Source: Pomphorhynchus laevis
Lineage: Eukaryota; Acanthocephala; Palaeacanthocephala; Echinorhynchida; Pomphorhynchidae
DNA length: 64,000 bases
Reading direction: 5' to 3'
Assembly: GCA_012934845.2 (NCBI GenBank)
Contig: WNNJ02001167.1
Coordinates: 1 to 64,000 of the forward strand
Below the pieces are notes generated by a model. It was not told the origin of the DNA. It searched no databases and saw only the letters and a list, made by a program, of their open reading frames with translations. Both the position numbers and the translations under genes were made by a program. Positions 19,295 through 30,054 of this stretch are shown here, piece after piece (position 1 is the first letter of the stretch; every line of letters starts with the position of its first letter).

Positions 19295-20040
19295 CTAAGG
19301 GTTAAAACGAGCAATGCTCGACTTATCCCTACTCAGCTGGAACATATATCTTGTGCTCCGGTATTCATTCGAGAGGACCTGTCTGGCGGAATCAGAGAGA
19401 TTAGGAAGGTGTAACATTTTAGCTAAGACCTTTAGTTTTGTTGGAGTGAGATTGTATATTCGAGGTGGGGGAAGGTGGTTATGAATAAGATAGTAGTTCC
19501 TACCTCTGTGGAGTGCTGCATTAACCCAACGACCATTTCTGTCGTCAAAGTCTGCGATCGAGGAGGTCACGGTTCTTGTGAATTTCTCCCGGCCGTATAT
19601 ATATTGGCTATGCTGATGCGTTTACCGTTTTTACAGAGTGATATAGCTAAACATGACAGGGATGGACAAGAATAGCTTAGTAAGAGGTAAGATCTTAAGG
19701 ATCTCTTAACTAGGGTTAAAAGACCTTGAGATGAATGAGGAGGGGTTATGTACGGACTATAGTGGGTGTAGATGTGCTTATGGATAAATCGAGTAATGTC
19801 CTGATGGAGCCGGATAGACTGCGTCTCCTGAAGAACTAATATATCCATCTCTACCAGATAGAAGGCTAAGGGCAGAAGCACCTCCCGAATTCCACTGATG
19901 AATATTCAGTGAAAAAAGCTCTTGTATTTAACAATTGACGATTTCAGGTTCTTATTTGCCGATTAAAGGTTCTTTCTTGAGAATCTGTGGCGGCGGCCAC
20001 GGGAGATGATGATGTTTCCCGTGGTCAAGTGTCTCAACGT
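19295..20040 (-). pseudogene. LINE-F endonuclease fragment
   Basis: Two adjoining minus-strand ORFs (19567-19881 and 19295-19570). The first has LVEMDILVLQETQ (the catalytic Glu motif of apurinic-type endonucleases), GLLTLVKRSL and KRISIANIYTAGRN. The second continues with DFDDRNGRWVNAALHRG. The wording differs from LINE-A, -B and -E, so this is a separate family. It is 5'- and 3'-incomplete. Confidence 0.65.
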
Positions 20041-20144
20041 AGTCCAACTAAGTGTGATACGGGCAACCTTCTCACCTACGGTTTCGACTAGGTGGTTCCA
20101 ACTAGAAGTAGAAATAGGAATCAGCAGGATATATTTTGCTACGT

Positions 20145-21690
20145 AAAAATAAAAGCACCCGATAAACCTTGTCGATAGATACAGGAAGAAGATGAAATAG
20201 TTCGGGAAAACGAATATCTAGCAAAGAAGACGAGATAAGAAAAAATGCATGCCTAGGATAGTTGAATCGAGCTTCGATTGAAGATAAACAGAAAATTTGA
20301 ATGGATCGAGAGTGCTAACAGAGGTAGAACACGACAGTTTAGTGTTTAAATTTTTCCATTTAGATCTTGAATTAGAAGAAAATATAGTCATGTTCTTTCA
20401 AAAGCGCAAAATCTTACTACGCAGTAGCGAATGATGAGATCTGCGTAGAGCTAAATAGTTGTTGTGGATGTCAATGGATACTTAAGTGGGAGAAAGCTTG
20501 CAAAAACAAAGGTAGGTTGTAAACGAACGACGTAGAAGACACTTCAAACGCATACAGTCAGAATCAAACCATAATGCATTGTGATTTGATGGGAGAGTAA
20601 ATAGTTGACATGGAAAATTATTGTCGAGTATAGAAGAGTTTTCAGAATCAAAGATATTAGACAGATAATCCGGACGTTGGAGAATGAAAGACGAGGTCAT
20701 GAGAGGAGAGACAATTAGTAGAGAATGAAAAAGAGGAAGATCGAGACGTTTCCACTGTTGACGGTGACTTAGATAAAGAAGAGTGTATAATAGGAAGAGA
20801 TATGATGACAAGACAATGGTCGGATAGGCCGGGATCAAAAGTAGATATAACGGCGGAGGAATAGCGATTAAATCAAGAACACCACAAAAATGTAAGTAGG
20901 GTTAGGATTGGGTAACGAATACATGATAGAAGAGCGGGATATGTGAGATTAGGTAGTTTAGCAAAGAAAGTATTAGAAATGGAACTAGAGTTAGGACGGT
21001 ACATAAAATACATATTCAGCAAGGAAAAGCATATCGAAATATGGAAAAGAGAAAGTTTAAAGGTTTGTGGAACAAAGGAGCAGTAAAACGATGAAGAGGC
21101 AGAGAAAGATGAGATAGCGACGATGTCAACATGATTACTGGATGATACACCGTCAGATGATTTAGAACGGGACTTATTAATGACAGTATAGAAAGAACGT
21201 AGGCGTCGAACCGAGATGTCACTACCAGCAAGATACCAAGATTCAGTGAGTCAAAGCAGTTCCAAAGACGGTTGGGATAAGAGGTCAAGTATTGCGTGTA
21301 TTTTATTCTTGATGGAGCGGATTTTTGGTAGCCCCTAGATAGAATAAAGTAGTAGTTAGAGAAGGAGACTATGAGGTGAAAGTGTTTTCCATCGAATTTT
21401 GGATAGCAGTCAGACGACACGAAAATTTCCATCATTCTGTTTGATTGTTAGGGAAGATTCACCGTTATATTCACGAGTAAGTTTTCAATCACGAGGAAAT
21501 GCGAGATCGGCAATGCTAGATTGCAATCGACCAGGAAACATTCTACAGTTCAAGCTAGAAGATAATAGTACAAAGCATCTTAACAGAATGAATGATGCTT
21601 GAAAGCGATTTTTTAGGACAACCTTAGGTAAAAGCGGGTAGGTGGTATCATTGAAGAAATATCTTAAACGAAATAGAGATAAAGATTTGG
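20145..21690 (-). pseudogene. LINE-C copy 2, decayed
   Basis: In minus-strand order: the ORF1 tail (EYNGESSLTIKQNDGNFRVV near 21440-21490), a heavily decayed endonuclease (21400-20880), then reverse transcriptase N-terminal sequence with LWFDSDCMRLKCLLRRSF (near 20560) and FPELFHLLPVS (near 20200), where it is cut off. The order matches LINE-C copy 1 and LINE-B. Many frame changes make it a clear fossil. Confidence 0.7.
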
Positions 21691-21837
21691 ATTTGATTTC
21701 ATTTAAAAGTAATTGTTTTTTTTTGCATGAGTTAGAAGTTAAAGAATTGAGCGAAAGTGCTTAATATCGTGATCAGACATTGTATTTGATCAGAATCGGA
21801 AAGCGGTATGTTTTTCAAAATGATGCAACGCTTAAAA

Positions 21838-22957
21838 AACGATTTATTTTAACGTGGCAAATGCGTGCCAGCGCACGCTTACATGACCACAACAAAACAA
21901 GACCGTAAATCAGGTGTCAAGAAGGTGTGAACGGAGGAGGTGTTTGAATGTGATAAAGGAGCTATCTAAGCGGACTTCGAGAGGGAGTTGATTTCAGGCG
22001 AGTGAGGCGGCGACGAGAAAGGATCGGAGACCGTAGTTGTTGGAGTAATTGGGAACGTGTAGTAAGACGGAATGACGGGAACGCAGCGATAGCGAGGTTG
22101 GGCAAGTGTCGTCTAAGAAAGGAAGATTGATGAACGATGGACAGCCGACAGCGATGAGACGAAAAGTTACTAGGAGAAGGCGGAGTTTGATGCAGATGTG
22201 GATGGTGGACCAGGAGATTTGGGCAAAATATGTGGATGTGTGGTCGAAGCGACGGAGACGAAAGAGCACTCGAACAGCAATGTTGATTATTCGTTTTAGG
22301 GGTAGGATTTTGGATTTTGGAGAATTGGCGAAAATGCTAAGGCAGTAATCGATTTTAGGGAAAAGAAGCGATGAAAGAAGAGACATACAAGAACGGAAGT
22401 CGATAAGGGGGCGGATACGGCGGATGTCACGGAGAATTAAGTTAGACGAGCGGACCTTGTCACGGACGAAGGGTTTAAGGGAAAGGTGATCATCGAAATG
22501 GAAGCCTAAGAAAGTGAGATTGTGGACTATAGGGATGATCGATGAGGCAAAAGAAACAATGGGAGGAGATATGTTTGGTTTACGGGGGATGATCCACATT
22601 ATTTTGGACTTTTCGTGGTTTAGAACGAGATGGAGATTGGAGAGACGTTTGTAGATAGAAGAAAGACAGTTGGAGGCAGAAATGCCGATATCGTGAATGC
22701 GATGTGCGGGTTCATGAGCATAGATTAGAATATCATCGGCGTATTGCATGACGTTAAAGGAGTAAGGTTTGATAAACGGAGATAGATCGCCAAGCAGAAG
22801 AGAGAAAAGCATAGGACCTAGGACTGAACCTTGTGGGACCCCGCAAAAAATAGGGATGGGAGGGGAGGATGATGAATTAGAACGCTTGCGTGAAGCATGA
22901 CGTTTCGACCAGATGAGTTGAAAGTACGTGGTGGGGCAGACGTGGTTCAAGTAGATT
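21838..22957 (-). pseudogene. LINE-B copy 2, 5'-truncated
   Basis: Minus-strand ORF 21994-22950 holds motif B (CGVPQGSVLGPMLFSLLLGD), motif C MQYADDILIYAHEPAH, and the thumb (LTFLGFHFDDHLSLKPF, SLLFPKIDYCLS). The 3' end has the hairpin GCGTGC-CAGC-GCACGC and a terminal AAATAAATCGTTTTTT. It lacks everything before motif B. It is closely similar to copies at 13.0-14.06 and 41.35-42.3 kb. Confidence 0.88.
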
Positions 22958-23194
22958 AGGGCATGATGATGGAAAATAGTAGATGGCTTAACTGAAAACC
23001 TGGAATGTGCCGATTCGACAGGTAAATTAAGAGCATAATGTTAATGATATGTTTAATGTAGGTTTATTCGTTTTAAGAGTTGGTTTGTCAAAAAGGGAAT
23101 TTACATATGATTCTGAGTCACAAACAAGACTGCGTACGACGTTGTCACAATCAACATGATGATAACTTCTAGAAATAATAAATACCTCAATTAT
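22958..23194. other. Unassigned spacer
   Basis: No motif-bearing ORF; nothing recognised. Confidence 0.4.
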
Positions 23195-23830
23195 CAATTA
23201 AACTCTTAAACGTAAATATTTATGGATAATAAATTGGCCCCGCTGCTATGATGTGTCCTGGAATAGGGACCGAAACATAATAATATAGCTTCTCCATATG
23301 ATGATCTCTAATCTTGATTATGATACATCGTTTGCTATTTATTAGCTAATTCATAAAAATTGACTTTTATTTTAAATTTTAATTATCTTATAAAAGTATT
23401 ATTAAACAAGTTTTAACTATAAAGTTGAACATATAATACATATCATATTTTACTATCTATGGAAAGATAGTAAATAATATACTCAATGATATAATAAGAT
23501 ATTACTGTATGTAATCGCTGATATGTTGGGTTTAGGAACTGTGACCCGAAACCTGATAACATAGCAATTCCTCCTGATGACATCTAATCCTTATTCTAAT
23601 ACATCATCTATTATTCATAAGTCAATTCATAAAAATGAAGTTTATTTTAAATTTCAATTTTTTTATTTTAACTTGATGTAATAAGTTCAAACAATAAAAT
23701 AGTCATCAAAATTTTAAATACTTTGTATTTGTATTTTAAATACTTCGTTTGCTATTTATTAGCTAATTCATAAAAATTGACTTTTATTTTAAATTTTAGC
23801 TTTATATTATATTATATATTATAATATTAT
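23195..23830 (+). repeat. Cluster of Naiad terminal units (orientation R)
   Basis: It begins with the last few codons of the Naiad ORF (AAACTCTTAAACG, TTTATGGATAATAAAT), then a unit with GGCCCCGCTGCTATG, GGGACCGAAACAT and TGATGATCTC (23230-23385). A second unit starts AATATACTCAATGATATAAT (about 23475) and includes GACCCGAAACCTGATAACAT and CCTGATGACATC. A third partial, TTTGCTATTTATTAGCTAAT, lies at 23748-23800. A 10-bp hairpin (arms 23449-23458 and 23465-23474) marks the junction of the first two. Confidence 0.8.
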
Positions 23831-24040
23831 TACTACAGGTCATAGCCATAAGGCTGTTTTGACCGCTCACATAAAAAACAAATAAATACAAAAAAAATCA
23901 AAAAACATCATTCAGTATATATATCAGAACCATGGGTACTGCAGCAACCACCATTCGTTCTCATTTCGAATCCAGTTCTTTATATTGGATTTAAATTCAT
24001 TGATTGTATGCACCGCAACGACATCAATTGGAAGACGATT

Positions 24041-25258
24041 CTAAATATTCACCGCTCGATGAGACAGTCGGAAATGACGAGGGTATTTTCCGTGCTCATG
24101 TACTACTAGTACTTTCGAGTGCCCTCTACGTCCATCCCGTTCATTGAGTTCAACTCTATTTGCTGGAAAATTTTTATCTTTATTAAGTAGTCGATACATA
24201 GCTAGAAGGTCGAAAAGAAGGAACCTTTCACGCACTGTCGGCATATTCAAACTTTTTATTCGTGCCTCATAGGGAAGATATCGTACCTGAGGACATAATT
24301 TCGTAAACCGTCGAAGTATGCGCTCTAATTGATCAAGTTCTGTACGCGTACACGGAAAGACTACTGGCGACACATATTCTAATATCGGTCTTATAAGAGC
24401 ATTATATAAACGCACAACACAAACGGGAGATAAATCTTTAAAGCAATTTTTGACAATATAGGTCATTCTTCTTGCTGCGTTACAAATCCTATCAGTGTTA
24501 GCACGTGTTTTCAGATTGTTTTGAACAATTATACCAAGATCCAGAATGGACTGCGTGGAAACAACAAACTCATCGTCAATAAAATATTCTTGACTCACAT
24601 TGCTATGACCTAATGTCATATGTGCACACTTTTTAATATTCAATGAAATTCCTCTGTTTAAAGACCATCGATAAACAATGTTTAAGATATTTTGAAAGTC
24701 ATTTCGATCCTTGTTGGTTTTAATCAATTTCCATACCTTTACATCGTCGGCAACAGCTAAAACACTACAATCCTCAATTAGATTTAGTAGCTGATTTATA
24801 AATATGTTAAACAACAAGGGTCCTAAGACTGATCCCTGTGGTACTCCTGAGGTGATAGGACGATAAGACGATAGGCATTGACCTACACGAACAGCAAAGG
24901 ATCTATCTTTAAGAAAATCTTGAATCCAGCTTATAATGGAGCGATTGACTTTATAAGACTCAAGGGTGGAAATTAGCATTTTGTGGGGCACCCTATCAAA
25001 AGCCCGACTAAAGTCAAGAAATATTACGTCGATACAGTATCCGTTAGCAACATGTCCAACCCAATCTTCACGAGCATGTAACAAGTTTGTAAGACATGAA
25101 CGCCGAGGGCGAAATCCATGCTGTGCATTATTGAGAATTCTCAGCGAACTCAAATGATCATATATGCGTCTGTTTAGTATGCGCTCAATCACTTTGCTAG
25201 TAGAAGACATGCTATTGCCAACCCTCACCTGAAATGATCTCCCGTCCAAAAAAATCAC
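24041..25258 (-). pseudogene. LINE-D reverse transcriptase within the chimera
   Basis: A 405-codon ORF whose first 19 residues are LINE-E-derived and the rest LINE-D. Motifs: QHGFRPRRSCLTNLL, motif A FLDFSRAFDRVPHKM, motif B SGVPQGSVLGPLLFNIF, motif C VADDVKVWK, then DLGIIVQNNLKTRANTD and RRGHSKVLV. It stops at NI in front of sequence that would continue the usual C-terminus (NRLPIDVV), so the ORF is shortened by one nonsense codon. Confidence 0.85.
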
Positions 25259-26744
25259 GAATCCAATTGCATAACATGGAGGATACTCCGTAGTGTGCTA
25301 ACAACCTAATCATCCCATCATGAGGGACGCGATCGAAGGCTTTCGAAAAATCAATAAAGATTATATCGAGTGAGCTACCAAAACTTAACGACTGGGTCCA
25401 AGTTTCGCGCGCGGTAAGCAAGTTCGTCAAACAAGAACGGGAGTGACGAAAACCATGTTGAGCGGACGATAGTATACCAAGGGAGACAAGATGATCGTAG
25501 ACTCTAGTGCTGATGGCGCGTTCGAGAACTTTGCACAGAGAAGAGGTTAAGCTTATTGGCCTATAATCACCACAGGATGATGCAAAAATTTTTTTGGGAA
25601 TAGGAACAACGGTTGCAGTTTTCCAATCTTCTGGGACACTGCCAGTGGCCAGAATTTTATCAAAGATAATAGTCAGGAATGGTGCCAGGTAACTCGATAA
25701 AGCTTTGAGCAGGTATGGGGAGATGTCATCGGGGCCAGCTGCGCTAAAAGGACGAATATTATTGAGATAATCTTGAATTTCAGTAACGCAAATTGGCCGG
25801 GATTCATTACGCGGAGGGATAGAGCACCCGTACCATATCATATGAGAATCGCAATGTGGTAAAGTGGATAAAGAGAACGAGGATGCGAAGGTCTCAGCTA
25901 TATCAGTTTCATTTGTAACCAATCCACATTCAGAGTGCACATGCTTGATTGCAGAGTTGAGCGTTCCGTTTTGCCGAGCATATGACCAAAATAGCTTGGG
26001 GTTGCGATTAACTTCCTTGATGATTGTAGATTCGAATTTATCACGTTTTAACGTTTTCATACGAGTACAGACGTTCCTAAGATACCTATAAATGTTGGCG
26101 TAATACGGAAGCGAACGAGATAACTTCCAAAGACGATTTCGTACTCGCAACATCAATCTCAGGTCCTTATCGAACCAAACAGGATATTTAGTATTTGACG
26201 AGATGATACGCTTTGGTGCAAACACGTCAGAAATACCTAAAAGGTAATCCCCAATCACTTTTAGTGAGACTTCTTTAGTATTTGTTAAAGATAGTGGACG
26301 ACGTTGACAGAAAGATAAAATTTGCTCATCAAGCACTTTTGACCACCCGTTTTACGATGGGAGCCGTAAAATGGCGGAATTTAAAGTTTGGGGTGACCTG
26401 TAGTGATAGCACGCAGTGGTCAGAGTTACCTATCGGTGGAAGATAATCCACTCGAGCTATGTCTTCAAGACGTTTGGAAAAAACCAAGTCAAGTATAGTA
26501 TCATTATTATGGGAAGAAAATCGTGTGGGCTCTTGAATGTGTTGTACTAGTAAGAGTTCATCAGCGAGGAAGTGGGATATTTCTCTTTCTACGACGGTGC
26601 CATCATCAAATATTGTTTGCCGCCAATCTGATCTAGGTAGGTTGAAGTCTCCTAGAAGAAGGAAATGAGAACTGATACTTATCGATCGCAATACTGACTT
26701 CAGAAGATTACAATCAGTGATCATAGAAGGTGAGCGATATACAA
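25199..26744 (-). pseudogene. LINE-E copy 2, duplicate of copy 1
   Basis: About 1,545 bp that match 17130-18672 with only a handful of substitutions (I noted about five by eye) and two indels: one extra A near 25250 (7 A versus 6) and loss of AA near 26345. The indels split the frame into 26329-26724 and 25212-26336. It carries the endonuclease end and reverse transcriptase up to VGNSMSST. Confidence 0.92.
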
Positions 26745-26772
26745 GATATTTATCTTGTAAAAGATAAATATC
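26740..26772. repeat. Double hairpin at the 5' junction of LINE-E copy 2
   Basis: TACAAGATA (26740-26748) pairs with TATCTTGTA (26751-26759), and GATATTTATC (26745-26754) also pairs with GATAAATATC (26763-26772). LINE-E similarity to copy 1 stops at about 26744, so the inverted repeats sit exactly at the truncation point. Confidence 0.85.
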
Positions 26773-27149
26773 TCTATCTGAAAGATATCTCTAAATTTTA
26801 TCAAATTCTCTCTTTTGTAAAGTAAATGAGACTTTTACATATACATGACTGGAACTTTTTGCTGATACTAAAGAATAAACTGGACTGTCGCTTACAGCTG
26901 TAACATTAACATATTAAAAAGTAGATAATATTGAAATTTGACGCATAATAAAAAGCTTAAACAAAAAATTTAACGAAGTAGCGTTTAAATGGAAACGCAT
27001 AACACAGCCTGATACACTGCAGATTTCTTTCAAGTTTTATATATGGGGGAAGTCACCTGGCATTAAATGGTCTGCATTTCAAAAATCCGAAATTTATGTG
27101 ATCAATACATACAAAAAATCAGACAAAATCAAGTATCAGTTTGAGATTA
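26773..27149. other. Unassigned AT-rich spacer
   Basis: No gene or repeat recognised. Confidence 0.4.
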
Positions 27150-29640
27150 GAGGGTAACTGGTCAACTCAATGAAGTAGGCGGCGTTGCCCCGCTGCACTG
27201 CCACTCTCATTCGCTAAATAAGACACTTAAAAGAGCACGGTTCTACGGTTGTGCGCCTTAATTTATTACCCAGCTGCTGGAGCAACGCTGTTGCTCCTGT
27301 CCCTACTGCGTCCAGCTATTCCACGGTCACTGGCGAAACAAGTATAGCTGTTCGTCGAGGTTTCGGTAGTTATTCCTCTTAAGTTGTTCCGCATTAGCCA
27401 GACTGCGCCTGGCTAATGGACGGCGTGGTTAAGGGGCTGGCAGTCAACGTGTTGGGACAAGTGAAATTTCATACAAGGATTTTGCCGGCTTCCCAATGGA
27501 ATAGCGTCTTCACAAGCAAGGTTTGTTGTCTTGAGGCGAGATGGGATTACAGCAGAGACGTGCGCTATTCGCAACTACTCGTTCACTGCGGTGGGACGGA
27601 TGAAGCGGAAATTGCCTTTGAGACGGTCGAGAGCGTGGGCGCTGTTTTTCAGAACTTCATCTCCCAAATACAGCAGTACTGTTAGCGGCAATGAGCGCTG
27701 ATCCTCAAAGCAACTGTGGTAGAAATATACTGATCGTCTAAGCGTATGACGATGAAGGTGATAGGGAATGCCTCAAGAAATGCACCAGACAATGGTGAAG
27801 TCACCGCTATCAAGCGAGCTCGCGATTTTGGAGCAATCACACCATCCAACAGATGTTGATAGACGAGTCGAAATATGCATCCGTCTATCATTCCTGAAAG
27901 ATTGGTTCAAATGGGACGGTTGCCTGAAATTCTACACTCAATTTGCTGGATGCATCAACGAAGTACGGGTCTGGAAAATCCGAACGAAAATAATTAAAAT
28001 TATGCAGCAGTCTGTTGATCAACGGGGCTGCTCAACACACAGACGTGCCAAAAGCTGGGACAGCAATTTCGTACGCTTGTCGGAAGCCTATACTGCCTGG
28101 CTTTATCAGGATTATAGCCTGTTTCTATGCCTTATCGTTAAGGTGTACGTTCAGAACTGCGCTTAGTATCCGGCGAACTTCCAAATCGAAATCCAAAAGT
28201 TTCCAGCTTCGAAAGCAGGGAGTAAGAATTCGATCTTCGAAATGCTGATGGAGTTTCGAAGGAGGACATGTGCATCGTGGGCATTAAGTTTGCGTAACCG
28301 AGTTCCGGCATGGTACAGCTCATGAATGCGAGCTCCAGAGCGTCGTCGATGCTTCATTGGTTTCCTATCGGAGCCTCAAGTAAATTAGTCTTGTCTGGCT
28401 TGACGATTTTGCAATTTGTGATGACGTTTGAGATTCTCCGTCCGGCTTCGCTGCAATCTGTGATGACCTAGCATTTTCGATAATTAAGACCCAGGCCTAT
28501 GTTAGCTCCAATCGACTAAATCTTGATAGTATCGAAGATTATGACATTCAGTATGCCACCGTTGACACAATCATTTAAGTACCATATGTTCAGTTTCGAT
28601 ATTAGAATGTGGGCTAAATCGTTTACGACGAGGCAGAAGAGCGTGGGGCCGAGAGGATCGCGCTGCTAAAGGATCCAGCTTCACAATCGCATGACCATTT
28701 GTCGCAAAATCGAGTAGAAATATGCGAGAAGCGTGTACCGAAGCTTCGATCCCCACCGAGGCCGACACCCAACTAGGCTGGAGAAAATCGATCTACAAGG
28801 AGTTCGGAAGCTACCCGGTAGGTAAGTTTTGCAGCTATAGCTGAATAGTGAGGCCAACCGTAATCGGTCGAATCCCATCGTCCTTCTTCCGGAAAGCCAG
28901 AAGTTTGCCGCCGCATACAATGCTGGCAACGTTATCAGGCACGTTTCTACCGAGGAGCACCGATATGAGACTCACCAAAGACTGTGTTAGGCTATTGGCG
29001 ACGGCTCCTGAAATCTGACCAAGCAGATCGCGCAAGTGCATTGGACTAAGACCATCGCAACCGCCCGCTGAAGACGGAGCGAAGGATTTCAGTGTCGAAA
29101 GCATTGATTCCACTGTGGCGATTATGCATTCCTAGTTGAATTGTCCCAAAGATGTTGTGGGTAAGCTGTGGGTCTTTTGGGAAGATGATTTGCTTTAAAT
29201 CAGTAGTTGTGGGATCGTCGTACGGCAGCAAGGTTAAGTCGGTGCAAACTATACGGACCGCTCTGCGGATATCGCCGTCCTTGATCTTTTCATATGAATT
29301 TTGTCTAATCAGATCGTAGTCCTCCATGCTATTTGTGCAAGTGCGGGGTGAACCATTACGGTTACTTTGATAGGATATTTGTAGCTTGAGCAGGCTCTGC
29401 ATATTGTGGACGTGAGAAATGATGTAGATCCTGATTTCTCTGTGGAACACAAAACTTGATTTTCGGGAAGCATAACAGTTGCCACCACGCTTGTTCGTCG
29501 GAAGGGTGTGATGCGACTGCACCCATAAGCTCGGAGAGCTCTGCCGCAATCTCTGGCCTGGCTCCTCGTTGAATTCGGCGGATAACGCGAACGCTATCCG
29601 CCAAATTGGTACCTATATGACCTTATCCTGGACAGCCCGG
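27150..29640 (-). pseudogene. LINE-G copy 1, probable restriction-like-endonuclease LINE
   Basis: Minus-strand order: a region with RVIRRIQRGARPEIAAEL (29540-29600), reverse transcriptase start FAPSSAGGCDGLSPMHLRDL (about 29060) and GGKLLAFRKKDDGIRPITVG (about 28900), then VGIEASVHASRIFLLDF (about 28720), SRARLIAVTSPLSGAFLEAF (27790-27850), WEAGKILV with DFTCPNTLTASPL (about 27500), and a C-terminus with MRVAVQRGNAA (about 27190). The layout, reverse transcriptase, then a KRPDG-type block (seen clearly in copy 2), then a C-terminal QRGN motif, recalls LINEs with a C-terminal PD-(D/E)XK nuclease. Clade is uncertain. Many frame breaks. Confidence 0.65.
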
Positions 29641-30054
29641 ATGTGGTCGTGTCTTCAAGGTATACCACCGGCGGTGCTAGCGAAATCCCGCTGGTAAACC
29701 ACACACCGTGAGCGCTTCTATATCATCAGTACGTTGTAGATTGTAGTAGATAAATTGTAGTAGATAAATGGTAATTGTAACGACATTAGAATAGAGTGTG
29801 TTTAAGCTTTTATAATACCAAAATATGTAGAGTACCAAAATTGTATGTTTACAGTAAGCTTGTCAGACCAAGCAATGTTGGTAAGCTTGTGCATTAAAGA
29901 TTGCATGTTATTATCTCTATAATGTAAGTATTGTAAGTATTAATAACCAAGAATTTTTGTACCGGGAACTTTATTATTTATAATTATTTATCTTTATATT
30001 TAATTTATATTTATAATTATCTTTATATAAAATACGTAAATTCAGTTATTATTT
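29641..30054. other. AT-rich spacer with small tandem repeat
   Basis: GTAGTAGATAAATTG-type repeat at about 29738-29770 and a short AAAATACGTAAATTCAGTTA (30020-30041) that resembles the outer end of the Naiad unit. No gene seen. Confidence 0.45.

Larger units (their letters stand above)
23831..26744 (-). mobile_element. Chimeric LINE: 3' half LINE-D, 5' half LINE-E
   Basis: Minus-strand order: LINE-E endonuclease and first half of reverse transcriptase (26744 to 25199), then an abrupt switch within VGNSMSST to LINE-D sequence that begins KVIERILNRRIYDHL (25198 to 23831), repeating the reverse transcriptase from motif 2 onwards. The D part ends with hairpin AGCC-ATAA-GGCT and a TA-rich tail. 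Both parts have the same orientation, as expected if reverse transcriptase began on a D RNA and jumped to an E RNA. The 5' end at 26744 is truncated and carries a double hairpin. Confidence 0.85.

Noticed and set aside
16097-26790. ATCTGAAAGATATCT shared by the flank of LINE-E1 and the flank of LINE-E2
   Set aside because: The word is short, near-palindromic and AT-rich; a match of this length is expected by chance and it lies on non-equivalent sides of the two copies.
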